DNA of 64,000 nucleotides from Phycobacter sedimenti (lineage in GTDB: Bacteria; Pseudomonadota; Alphaproteobacteria; Rhodobacterales; Rhodobacteraceae), in assembly GCF_038148855.1 (NCBI RefSeq), contig NZ_JBBVGR010000005.1:248001-312000 (forward strand), written 5' to 3'. Below, piece by piece: positions 8,486 through 16,903 of this stretch. The translations under genes and the position numbers were made by a program. Position 1 is the first letter of the stretch. Every line of letters starts with the position of its first letter. Below the pieces are notes generated by a model. The model was given only the letters and a program-made list of their open reading frames with translations. It was not told where the DNA came from and made no database searches.

Positions 8486-10027
8486 TTACGCGAAGTCGGC
8501 AGCGAATTCGTCGAGTACCGCCTTCATTTTTTCGACCGGCTCGCCCTTTTTGAACTTGGGGTCTTCGTCGGTGATCCACTGCAGGAAGTCAGCCTTCTTG
8601 CCGCGCAGGAAGCTCAGCAGTTCGGCTTCATAGCGGCCAACGTCCTTGACGTCGACCTTGTCGAGGTAGCCGTTGGTGCCTGCAAAGATGATGCAGACGA
8701 TTTCCGAGTTGGTCAGCGGCGAGTACTGCGGCTGTTTCATCAGCTCGGTCAGACGTGCACCACGGGCCAGCAGCTGCTGGGTTGCGGCGTCGAGGTCAGA
8801 GCCGAACTGCGCAAAGGCCGCCATTTCGCGGTACTGAGCGAGGGACAGTTTCACCGGACCGGCAACCGAGGACATCGCGTCGGTCTGGGCCGAGGAGCCC
8901 ACACGCGAAACCGACAGACCGGTGTTCACGGCGGGGCGGATACCCTGGTAGAACAGTTCGGTTTCAAGGAAGATCTGACCGTCGGTGATCGAGATCACGT
9001 TGGTCGGAATAAAGGCCGACACGTCGCCGCCCTGGGTTTCGATGACGGGCAGAGCGGTCAGCGAACCGGAGCCGAAGTCTTCGTTCAGCTTGGCCGAACG
9101 TTCCAGCAGGCGGGAGTGCAGGTAGAAAACGTCACCCGGATAGGCTTCACGGCCCGGCGGGCGGCGCAGCAGCAGGGACATCTGACGATAGGCAACCGCC
9201 TGCTTGGACAGGTCATCATAGATGATCAGGCCGTGCTTGCCGTTGTCGCGGAAGTATTCCGCCATCGCGGTTGCGGCATAGGGCGCCAGGAACTGCAGCG
9301 GAGCCGGGTCGGACGCGGTTGCGGCGACCACGATCGAGTATTCCATCGCGCCGCTTTCTTCCAGCTTCTTCACCAGCTGGGCAACGGTGGAACGCTTCTG
9401 GCCGACGGCGACGTAGACGCAGTACAGTTTCTTGGACTCATCGTCGCCTGCGGCGTCGTTGTAGACCTTCTGGTTCAGGATCGCGTCCAGAGCAACAGCA
9501 GTCTTACCGGTCTGACGGTCGCCGATGATAAGCTCACGCTGGCCACGGCCGATCGGGATCATCGCGTCAACAGACTTGAGGCCGGTTGCCATCGGCTCGT
9601 GCACCGACTTACGCGGGATGATGCCCGGCGCCTTGGAGTCGGCAATGCCGCGCTCTTTGGCGTTGATGGGACCCTTGCCGTCCAGCGGGTTGCCCAGACC
9701 GTCCACAACGCGGCCCAGCAGTTCGGGACCAACCGGAACGTCCACGATCGAGTTGGTGCGTTTGACGACGTCACCTTCTTTGATGTCGCGGTCCGAGCCG
9801 AAGATCACGATACCGACGTTGTCGGCTTCGAGGTTCAGCGCCATGCCCATGATGCCGCCAGGGAACTCGACCATCTCACCGGCCTGCACGTTGTCGAGGC
9901 CGTAAACGCGAGCGATACCGTCACCAACGGACAGCACGCGGCCAATCTCGGCCACCTCTGCTTCTTGACCAAAATTCTTGATCTGGTCTTTCAGGATCGC
10001 AGAAATCTCTGCTGCTTGGATACCCAT
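8486..10027 (-). CDS. atpA: F1 ATP synthase alpha subunit
   Basis: This 513-residue regulatory nucleotide-binding subunit has the P-loop GDRQTGKTAV, the arginine-finger region (VGSSAQTDAM within LSVSRVGSSAQ) and the RAARLTELMKQPQYSPL-type C-terminal domain (here ARGARLTELMKQ). The ATG directly follows the atpH stop codon (TAA-ATG), implying translational coupling. Second gene of atpHAGDC. Confidence 0.98.
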   Translation of the reverse strand: MGIQAAEISAILKDQIKNFGQEAEVAEIGRVLSVGDGIARVYGLDNVQAGEMVEFPGGIMGMALNLEADNVGIVIFGSDRDIKEGDVVKRTNSIVDVPVGPELLGRVVDGLGNPLDGKGPINAKERGIADSKAPGIIPRKSVHEPMATGLKSVDAMIPIGRGQRELIIGDRQTGKTAVALDAILNQKVYNDAAGDDESKKLYCVYVAVGQKRSTVAQLVKKLEESGAMEYSIVVAATASDPAPLQFLAPYAATAMAEYFRDNGKHGLIIYDDLSKQAVAYRQMSLLLRRPPGREAYPGDVFYLHSRLLERSAKLNEDFGSGSLTALPVIETQGGDVSAFIPTNVISITDGQIFLETELFYQGIRPAVNTGLSVSRVGSSAQTDAMSSVAGPVKLSLAQYREMAAFAQFGSDLDAATQQLLARGARLTELMKQPQYSPLTNSEIVCIIFAGTNGYLDKVDVKDVGRYEAELLSFLRGKKADFLQWITDEDPKFKKGEPVEKMKAVLDEFAADFA

Positions 10028-10588
10028 TTATCCGACCTCTTTCATTGCGTTCTGTAGGGAGTTGAGCTTGGAGCGGATCGAGCTGTCGATCATCTTCGAG
10101 CCCACTTTAACGACGAGACCGCCAATGATGCTCTCATCGACGGTTGCATTGATGGTAACTTTCTTGCCCACGCGCTCGGCCAGGGTCTTGGCCAGCTTTT
10201 CGCTTTGGGTCTTGGTCAGCGCCTTGGCAGAGGTCACCTCTGCGGTGACTTCACCGCGGGCCTCGGCCAGGCTGGCGCGCAGTGCCTCGATCAGCGCGGG
10301 CACCACGAACAGGCGGCGCTTGGAAGCCATCAGCGACAGGGTGTTGGCCAGAACCGGGTCCAATCCCATCTTTGCTGCAACAGCGGAGATCGCTGCGGCC
10401 TGCTCTTCACGCGTCACCAAAGGCGAGCTGATCAGATTTTGAAGATCTTCACTGCCAGCCAGGGCAGCTGCCAGGTCATTGATGCTGGTCTCAAGGCTGT
10501 CGAGCGCCTTGTTCTCTTCAGCGATCTCAAAGACCGCCTTGGCATAGCGCGCGGCGATGCCTGCAGAAATCGAAGCTGGTTCGGACAC
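10028..10588 (-). CDS. atpH: F1 ATP synthase delta subunit
   Basis: Delta links F1 to the peripheral stalk. The 186-residue product starts SEPASISAGIAARYAKAVFEIAEE and ends DESIIGGLVVKVGSKMIDSSIRSKL, the OSCP/delta signature. I prefer the GTG at 10588: GGAAGG lies 6 bp upstream, whereas it abuts the alternative GTG at 10594. It is the first gene of the operon. F0 genes are absent, as expected for alphaproteobacteria where they form a separate operon. Confidence 0.95.
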   Translation of the reverse strand: MSEPASISAGIAARYAKAVFEIAEENKALDSLETSINDLAAALAGSEDLQNLISSPLVTREEQAAAISAVAAKMGLDPVLANTLSLMASKRRLFVVPALIEALRASLAEARGEVTAEVTSAKALTKTQSEKLAKTLAERVGKKVTINATVDESIIGGLVVKVGSKMIDSSIRSKLNSLQNAMKEVG

Positions 10589-11003
10589 GTCCACCCTTCC
10601 GATATTATTTTGGCCCCGGTCTGCGTACTCTGGAAGAGCAGCACCCGGGGGTGTGAGTCAGCCCGCCGTTGCGGCAGGTCATCGAAATCAGCGTGGATGT
10701 AGCAGAGCGTTCCCAACCTATCAACTGCCTATAGCGGGAACAGCAAAATGACTGAATTAAGTATTTTCAATACCTTAGCCAAAGTGCGGCCCTTTGCCCC
10801 CGCAAAGGGCGTCAAAAAATGAACGTCTTGTTCATAAAATTGCGATTCCTGTACCACGCAAAACGGCTTTTGTTCCCCCTTCGTGCGGCTCAAGGCCTGG
10901 CCCACCGCGCAGGCTGATACATCGCATTGTCGCGGGAATCACCAGTTCAGGACGGAGTTTCCACCACTCTGCGCTCTATCAGGCCGCTTTTTTCGGCGCT
11001 CGG
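10589..11003. other. Intergenic region upstream of atpH with a strong hairpin
   Basis: About 410 bp without a convincing gene. It must contain the atp operon promoter, but I cannot assign -35/-10 boxes. GCCCTTTGC (10789-10797) pairs perfectly with GCAAAGGGC (10802-10810) across a CCCC loop. Neither strand has a following T-run, so it is not an ordinary terminator; it could lie in the atp leader. A smaller inverted repeat GTATT-TTC-AATAC lies at 10761-10773. Confidence 0.5.
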
Positions 11004-11750
11004 TCATACCGGCTCCGGCACCGGGTTTGACAACCCCTCCAGCACCCGGATCGGGTTGGAGCGCTTGACACGCGTCATCAAGCCGCGCTGTTGATGGGTT
11101 TGCTTGCTGACTTCGACCATGAAGACGCCCCCGGCAAGCATCGCAGGCAGGCGGCGTCCCATCCGCTCAAATAGCGCGCCGGATTTCAGCCAGTACCGCC
11201 GGGAGCTGGGCAAACGGTATAGCGCGGCGGTGTGCTGCTCTATGGTGAACTGATGCAGGCGCAGCTGGTTTTCCAGCTGGGTCAGCGTGTAAGGTCGACC
11301 GTAGCCAAACGGCGTCTTGTCGGAACGGGCCCAAAACCCGGCCCGGTTCGGCACAATGAAGATCGCGCGCCCGCCGGGGCCGAGAACGCGCCAGGCCTCC
11401 TCGAGCAGTTCCGATGGTCGCTCAGAGGTTTCCAGCCCGTGCAAGACCACCAGACGATCCACACGGCCCGTGTCCATCGGCCAGCGGGTTTCCTCGCACA
11501 GCACCGACACGTTGGGCAGCCCCGCCGGCCATTGCATCACCCCTTGCGGCGCCGGCATCAAGGCAATGACCCGGCGGGCATCTGCCAGGTAGGGCCGCAT
11601 CAGCGGAGCGGCAAAGCCAAAACCCACCATGGTCTGCCCCGTCGCCTCGGGCCACATCTGCAACAGGCGCGTGCGCACGGCAGACTGAGCTGCACGGCCC
11701 AGAGTACTGCGATAGTAGAAGTTCCTCAGATCCTGAACATCAAGATGCAT
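11004..11750 (-). CDS. SAM-dependent methyltransferase-like protein
   Basis: The 248-residue protein has a class I methyltransferase arrangement: TMVGFGFAAPLMRPYLA in place of motif I, the acidic/hydrophobic strand DRLVVLHGLETSERPSELLEEAWRVLGPGG (motifs IV-VI, 'methyltransferase type 11' style), then FIVPNRAGFWA. The glycine-rich SAM loop is weak (GFGFAAP), so activity is uncertain. It is divergent from gloB, 61 bp apart; synteny with gloB is common in Rhodobacterales (recalled, not checked). The substrate is unknown. Confidence 0.78.
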   Translation of the reverse strand: MHLDVQDLRNFYYRSTLGRAAQSAVRTRLLQMWPEATGQTMVGFGFAAPLMRPYLADARRVIALMPAPQGVMQWPAGLPNVSVLCEETRWPMDTGRVDRLVVLHGLETSERPSELLEEAWRVLGPGGRAIFIVPNRAGFWARSDKTPFGYGRPYTLTQLENQLRLHQFTIEQHTAALYRLPSSRRYWLKSGALFERMGRRLPAMLAGGVFMVEVSKQTHQQRGLMTRVKRSNPIRVLEGLSNPVPEPV

Positions 11751-11811
11751 TGCGGGCGCCTGCTGCTTGGGTCACTCTGGCGACAGTTTAACAATGAAAG
11801 AGCGAATGGCC

Positions 11812-12579
11812 ATGCCCCTTGAGATCGTCACCGTCCCCTGCCTTTCAGACAATTACGCATTTCTGCTCCATGATGCGCAATCGGGCCGTACCGCACTGGT
11901 AGATGCGCCGGAGGCCGATGCCATCACCGCCGCCTTGACCGCGCGGGGCTGGGGCCTTGATGAAATCCTTCTCACACACCACCACTGGGACCATATCGAC
12001 GGAACCGACGCTTTGCGCGACGCCTATGGTGCCAAGGTCACGGGCGCGGCTGCCGACGCCCACCGGCTCCCCAAACTGGATCGCGCGGTAAACGACGGCG
12101 AGAGCTTCACACTCTTTGGCCACGAGGTGCAGGTGCTCGACGTCTCAGGCCACACCATCGGCCACATCGCATTCTATATCCCGGGCAGCAGCGCAGTCTT
12201 TACCGCCGACAGCCTGATGGCCCTTGGATGCGGTCGCCTTTTCGAAGGCACGCCGGAACAGATGTGGGAAAGTCTGTCCAAACTGATGCGGCTGCCATCC
12301 GGCATCCTGGTCTACTCCGGCCATGAGTACACGCAATCGAACGCGGCTTTTGCACTGACGATTGAGCCAGACAACCCGGCTCTGCAGACTCGGGTCGCCC
12401 AAATAGATGCAGCGCGAAGCACGGGAGAGGCGACCATTCCGTCTCAAATGCAACTGGAGCTCGACACAAATCCCTTCCTGCGCGCCCATCTGCCCAAAGT
12501 AAAGGAGAACCTCGGAATGACAGGGGCCGAACCCGTTGAGGTCTTTACGGAAATTCGCAAACGAAAGGACGTGTTTTGA
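11812..12579 (+). CDS. gloB: Hydroxyacylglutathione hydrolase (glyoxalase II)
   Basis: The enzyme hydrolyses S-D-lactoylglutathione to glutathione and D-lactate, the second step of methylglyoxal detoxification. The binuclear metal motif THHHWDHIDG is near residue 55; further ligands follow in VSGHTIGHI, FTADSLMALGCGR and YSGHEYT. The C-terminal region resembles the helical glutathione-binding domain (LELDTNPFLRAH). I chose the start giving 255 residues, the usual family length; ATG codons at 11794 and 11806 are alternatives. Confidence 0.95.
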   Translation: MPLEIVTVPCLSDNYAFLLHDAQSGRTALVDAPEADAITAALTARGWGLDEILLTHHHWDHIDGTDALRDAYGAKVTGAAADAHRLPKLDRAVNDGESFTLFGHEVQVLDVSGHTIGHIAFYIPGSSAVFTADSLMALGCGRLFEGTPEQMWESLSKLMRLPSGILVYSGHEYTQSNAAFALTIEPDNPALQTRVAQIDAARSTGEATIPSQMQLELDTNPFLRAHLPKVKENLGMTGAEPVEVFTEIRKRKDVF

Positions 12580-12758
12580 CCCCTTGCCTGCGCCATTTCT
12601 GACCAATCGAAAAGAAATGTGACTGAAAAATGAAAGAATCCGCTTGAAGACGGGGATCTATCAACCAAACTCTAACACTATGAGGCCATGGTTGAGAATG
12701 GGGCAGGATGGTTAACAGGCCCGCCCGCCCTCTCAACCCAAGACAGAGGAGCACGCCC

Positions 12759-15086
12759 GTGCCTTCATTCTCGAGCACACTGGAACATGCCATTCACGCA
12801 GCGCTTGCGCTGGCGAATGAGCGGCGACATGAATTCGCAACGCTGGAACACCTGCTATTGGCGCTGCTGGACGAGCCGGACGCCGCCCGCGTCATGCGCG
12901 CCTGCAGCGTCGATCTGGATGAGCTCCGGTCGTCTTTGGTTACCTTCGTTGATGAAGATCTGTCGAACCTGGTCACAGATATCGATGGCAGCGAGGCCGT
13001 GCCCACGGCCGCCTTCCAGCGCGTGATCCAGCGGGCCGCGATCCACGTTCAAAGCTCGGGCCGAACCGAGGTCACGGGTGCGAATGTTCTGGTCGCCATC
13101 TTTGCCGAACGCGAAAGCGATGCCGCCTACTTCCTGCAGGATCAGGACATGACCCGCTATGACGCGGTAAACTTCATTGCACACGGCGTGGCCAAGGATC
13201 CGGCATACGGCGAACAGCGCCCGGTGACCGGCGCCCATGAGGCTGAGGAAGAGCCCCAGCCGCAGGCCAGCGCCGAGGGCGACAAGAAGGAAAGCGCACT
13301 GGCGAAATACTGCGTCGATCTGAACGCGAAATCCCGCGAGGGCGACATTGACCCGCTGATCGGCCGCGGTCACGAAGTTGAACGCTGCATTCAGGTCCTG
13401 TGCCGTCGCCGCAAGAACAACCCGCTCTTGGTCGGCGATCCCGGCGTGGGCAAAACCGCCATTGCCGAGGGCCTTGCCCGCAAGATCGTGCAGGGTGAGG
13501 TTCCGGAGGTGCTCTCGGAAACCACGATCTACTCGCTCGACATGGGCGCGCTTTTGGCCGGAACCCGATATCGCGGCGATTTCGAGGAACGCCTCAAGGC
13601 GGTTGTCACGGAACTTGAACAGCACCCCGATGCGGTTCTGTTCATCGATGAAATCCATACCGTGATTGGCGCCGGTGCGACTTCCGGCGGGGCCATGGAT
13701 GCCTCGAACCTGCTGAAACCTGCGCTGCAGGGCGGCAAGCTGCGCACCATGGGATCCACAACTTACAAGGAATTCCGTCAGCACTTCGAAAAGGACCGCG
13801 CCTTGTCCCGCCGGTTCCAGAAGATCGACGTCAATGAACCCACGGTCGAGGACTCGATTGCCATTCTGAAGGGCCTGAAACCCTATTTCGAGGATCATCA
13901 TGGCGTCAAATTCACCACCGATGCCATCAAATCGGCGGTGGAATTGTCGGCCCGCTACATCAACGATCGCAAGCTGCCCGACAAGGCCATCGACGTGATC
14001 GACGAAGCTGGCGCCGCTCAGCATCTGGTTCCCGAAAGCAAGCGTCGCAAGACCATTGGCGTCAAGGAGGTCGAGGCCGTCGTTGCCAAGATCGCCCGCA
14101 TCCCGCCAAAGAGCGTCTCCAAGGACGACGCCGAAGTGCTCAAGGATCTGGAAAAATCTCTCAAGCGCGTGGTTTTTGGCCAGGATGACGCCATCGATGC
14201 GCTATCGAGCGCAATCAAACTGGCACGGGCCGGCCTGCGCGAGCCGGAAAAGCCCATCGGCAACTATCTCTTTGCGGGCCCGACCGGGGTTGGCAAGACC
14301 GAAGTCGCCAAGCAGCTGGCCGATACCCTTGGCGTTGAGCTTCTGCGGTTCGACATGTCCGAGTACATGGAGAAACACGCTGTGTCGCGACTGATCGGCG
14401 CGCCTCCGGGCTATGTGGGCTTTGACCAGGGCGGCCTGCTGACCGACGGCGTTGATCAGCACCCCCATTGCGTGCTGCTTCTGGACGAGATCGAAAAGGC
14501 GCATCCTGATGTCTTCAACATCCTGCTTCAGGTGATGGATAACGGGCAGCTCACCGATCACAACGGCCGCACGGTGAACTTCCGCAATGTCGTGCTGATC
14601 ATGACCTCCAACGCGGGCGCCACCGAGCAGGCAAAAGCCGCCATCGGCTTTGGCCGCGACCGCCGCGAGGGCGAAGATACAGCCGCAATCGAGCGCACCT
14701 TTACGCCGGAATTCCGCAACCGTCTGGATGCGGTCATCTCCTTCGCTCCGCTGCCGAAAGAGGTCATCCTGCAGGTGGTCGAAAAGTTCGTTCTGCAGCT
14801 TGAGGCCCAGCTGATGGACCGCAATGTCTCAATCGAACTGACCCGCAAGGCGGCCGAATGGCTGGCCGACAAGGGGTATGACGACAAGATGGGCGCGCGC
14901 CCCCTGGGACGCGTGATCCAGGAACACATCAAAAAGCCGCTCGCCGAAGAGCTGCTCTTTGGCAAGCTGACCAAGGGCGGCGTGGTCAAGGTCGGCATCA
15001 AGGACGGCAAGATCGATCTGCGTCTCGAAGGGCCAGGCAAGCCCCGCATCTCGGGCGACAAGCCACCGCTGCTGACCGCAGACTGA
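12759..15086 (+). CDS. clpA: ATP-dependent Clp protease ATP-binding subunit ClpA
   Basis: ClpA unfolds substrates and feeds them to ClpP, with ClpS supplying N-end-rule substrates. The start is the GTG at 12759, preceded by AGAGGAG, giving 775 residues that begin PSFSSTLEHAIHAALALANE, the ClpA N-domain. Two AAA+ modules follow, with P-loops GDPGVGKTAIAEGL and GPTGVGKTEVAKQL and Walker B VLFIDEIH and VLLLDEIEKAHPD. The AAIGFGRD segment corresponds to the ClpP-contacting IGL/IGF loop. There is no ClpB-type middle coiled coil. The peptidase gene downstream overlaps its stop codon. clpS and clpP are not in this window. Confidence 0.97.
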   Translation: MPSFSSTLEHAIHAALALANERRHEFATLEHLLLALLDEPDAARVMRACSVDLDELRSSLVTFVDEDLSNLVTDIDGSEAVPTAAFQRVIQRAAIHVQSSGRTEVTGANVLVAIFAERESDAAYFLQDQDMTRYDAVNFIAHGVAKDPAYGEQRPVTGAHEAEEEPQPQASAEGDKKESALAKYCVDLNAKSREGDIDPLIGRGHEVERCIQVLCRRRKNNPLLVGDPGVGKTAIAEGLARKIVQGEVPEVLSETTIYSLDMGALLAGTRYRGDFEERLKAVVTELEQHPDAVLFIDEIHTVIGAGATSGGAMDASNLLKPALQGGKLRTMGSTTYKEFRQHFEKDRALSRRFQKIDVNEPTVEDSIAILKGLKPYFEDHHGVKFTTDAIKSAVELSARYINDRKLPDKAIDVIDEAGAAQHLVPESKRRKTIGVKEVEAVVAKIARIPPKSVSKDDAEVLKDLEKSLKRVVFGQDDAIDALSSAIKLARAGLREPEKPIGNYLFAGPTGVGKTEVAKQLADTLGVELLRFDMSEYMEKHAVSRLIGAPPGYVGFDQGGLLTDGVDQHPHCVLLLDEIEKAHPDVFNILLQVMDNGQLTDHNGRTVNFRNVVLIMTSNAGATEQAKAAIGFGRDRREGEDTAAIERTFTPEFRNRLDAVISFAPLPKEVILQVVEKFVLQLEAQLMDRNVSIELTRKAAEWLADKGYDDKMGARPLGRVIQEHIKKPLAEELLFGKLTKGGVVKVGIKDGKIDLRLEGPGKPRISGDKPPLLTAD

Positions 15087-16054
15087 TGTACCGCACGCTT
15101 GTTGCTATGTTTTACTCGCTCGCCGCACCTGTTGCGGCGGGCGATTTTGCTTTGTCCTGGCCGATTGACTGCACCTTGGGTGAAACCTGCCACATCCAGC
15201 AGTATGTCGACCGCGATCCGGGGCCGGGCGCGCGGGACTTTGCATGCGGCGCCCTGACTTACGATGGTCACAAGGGAAGCGACATCGCCCTGCCCTATCT
15301 CAGCGACATGCAAGTCGGTGTGCGGGTGCGCGCTGCGGCCGACGGAGTTGTTGCGGGAATGCGGGATGGCATGGAAGACCGATATGCCATCAATGGCAAT
15401 GCCGCAGATCTGCAGGGGCGCGACTGCGGCAACGGTGTTGTCCTGCAACACGCAGACGGCTGGGAAACCCAATACTGCCATATGAAAAAGGGCTCGATCC
15501 GCGTCAAAACCGGCGACCGTGTTGTGGCTGGAACTGCCCTTGGCGAAGTCGGCCTCTCCGGTCGCACGCAGTTTCCCCATCTGCACCTGTCCGTGCGCAA
15601 GGAGGGAGCGGTCGTCGACCCATTTGAAACGGCCCCAGATGCGGACTGTGGCCCTCATAGCGGAAAGTCACTTTGGGCAAACCCGGTCCCCTATGTCGCC
15701 GGTGGTTTCATCGGCGCCGGGTTTAGCGCCGATGTTCCGGCTTATGACGCCATAAAAACCGGCGAAGCGGCAGACCGGGAGAACACCCTGACCTCCAAGT
15801 CCCCGGCGCTGGTGCTCTGGGTCTATGCCTTTGGCGGGCGCAAGGGGGATAGCATCGCCCTCACCATTGAAGGGCCGGACGGTATAATCATCGAGCAGAA
15901 GGTGACTTTGAAGAAGGATCAGGCGCAGTTTTTCCGGGCCGCGGGCAAGCGGCTGCGCGCATCTTCTTGGCCGACCGGACTGTACACAGGAACCTCGCGG
16001 CTGCTTCGCGACGGCAAAGAGATAGACCGAACAATCCGGGTTCTTCGCTTCTAA
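15086..16054 (+). CDS. Secreted M23-family metallopeptidase
   Basis: The ATG overlaps the clpA stop (TGATG), so translation is probably coupled. A signal peptide is visible (LVAMFYSLAAPVAAG). The catalytic LytM/M23 motifs are present: YDGHKGSDIALPY (HxxxD) and the HxH motif PHLHLSV, flanked by GNGVVLQHADGWETQYCHM. Members are zinc endopeptidases cutting peptidoglycan cross-bridges, or degenerate activators of amidases; here the zinc ligands look intact. The C-terminal 130 residues form an extra beta domain I do not recognise. The 322-residue protein probably acts in the periplasm. Confidence 0.88.
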   Translation: MYRTLVAMFYSLAAPVAAGDFALSWPIDCTLGETCHIQQYVDRDPGPGARDFACGALTYDGHKGSDIALPYLSDMQVGVRVRAAADGVVAGMRDGMEDRYAINGNAADLQGRDCGNGVVLQHADGWETQYCHMKKGSIRVKTGDRVVAGTALGEVGLSGRTQFPHLHLSVRKEGAVVDPFETAPDADCGPHSGKSLWANPVPYVAGGFIGAGFSADVPAYDAIKTGEAADRENTLTSKSPALVLWVYAFGGRKGDSIALTIEGPDGIIIEQKVTLKKDQAQFFRAAGKRLRASSWPTGLYTGTSRLLRDGKEIDRTIRVLRF

Positions 16055-16069
16055 CGCGGCACGCGCCTA

Positions 16070-16903
16070 GGGTCAGGACTCATAGCCAGAAAATGACGAG
16101 TGCGGCGAGGGCGATGGCTGACAGGAAGACCTTCGGGCATCTATCGTATCGTGTAGCCACACGCCGCCAGTCTTTCAGTCTGCCGAACATGATCTCAATC
16201 CGGTTGCGCCGTTTGTAGCGACGCTTGTCGTACTTCACCGGCTTCTTCCGCTGTTTCCGGCCGGGGATGCAGGCGCGTATCCTTTTGTCTTTCAACGCTT
16301 CTCGAAACCAATCGGCGTCATAGCCACGATCTCCAAGCAACCAGTCCACCTTGGGCAAACTGCTCACCAATGCACGGGCACCGATGTAATCGCTGACCTG
16401 TCCTGCGGTCACGAACAGGTTTAGCGGACGTCCCTGGCTGTCGCAGATGGCGTGCAGTTTCGTGTTCATGCCACCCTTGGTGCGACCGATCAGGCGTCCA
16501 CGCCCCCCTTTTTCACGCCCATGCTGGTCGCTGGTCGGTGGGCCTTGAGATAGGTCGCGTCGATCATGACGATCTTCTGTTCGCCGTGCTCCGCGGCAAG
16601 TCCCGCCATCATCCGGGCGAAGACGCCCTTATCGCTCCACCGCTTCCAGCGATTGTACAGCGTCTTGTGCGGGCCATAGGCCGCTGGCGCATCGCGCCAC
16701 CGTAAGCCATTGCGATTGATGAAGATAATTCCACTCAGCACACGCCGATCATCGACCCGTGGTTTGCCGTGCGACTTCGGCAAAAAAAGGGCTCAAGACG
16801 CGCCATCTGCGCATCGCTCAACCAGAAAAGATCAGACATGTTCACCGCTCGTTTTTCGAACCGTGAATCACGTCCCTACACGGAAATCAATGGGTCCTGA
16901 CCC
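16070..16903 (-). mobile_element. IS5-family (IS427-group-like) insertion sequence
   Basis: An element of about 834 bp is bounded by imperfect terminal inverted repeats: GGGTCAGGACTCA at the left end (16070) and GGGTCAGGACCCA, read inward, at the right end (16903). TA flanks both sides inside a CTAG tetranucleotide (16067-16070 and 16903-16906), fitting the short TA/CTAG duplication of this group. It holds one DDE transposase split by frameshifts. It inserted between two convergent genes that would otherwise be about 13-16 bp apart; neither is broken. The group assignment rests on transposase resemblance and ends. Confidence 0.9.
16080..16839 (-). pseudogene. IS5-family transposase split by two frame changes
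   Basis: The DDE transposase is read in three frames. The N-terminus (ATG at 16839; MSDLFWLSDAQMARLEPFF) is separated from the next part by a run of seven T at about 16782-16788. The middle part (16783-16490) contains RVLSGIIFINRNGLRWRD and VMIDATYLKAH, with the first catalytic Asp. It shifts again at AAAAAGGGGGG (about 16500-16511) into the last part (to 16080) with LLGDRGYDADW and RIEIMFGRLKDWRRVATRYD, giving the second Asp and Glu. The second shift fits the programmed -1 frameshift typical of this group. The first may be a slippage mutation that kills the element, or a TTG may serve as a start. Confidence 0.82.

Noticed and set aside
7580..10057. 825-residue plus-strand frame opposite atpG and atpA, and a 462-residue frame opposite atpD
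   Set aside because: Codon-bias shadows of highly biased genes; no ribosome-binding site or recognisable domain, while the minus strand encodes full-length F1 subunits.
12855..14024. 389-residue minus-strand frame inside clpA
   Set aside because: Antisense to conserved AAA+ motifs; composition typical of a shadow frame.
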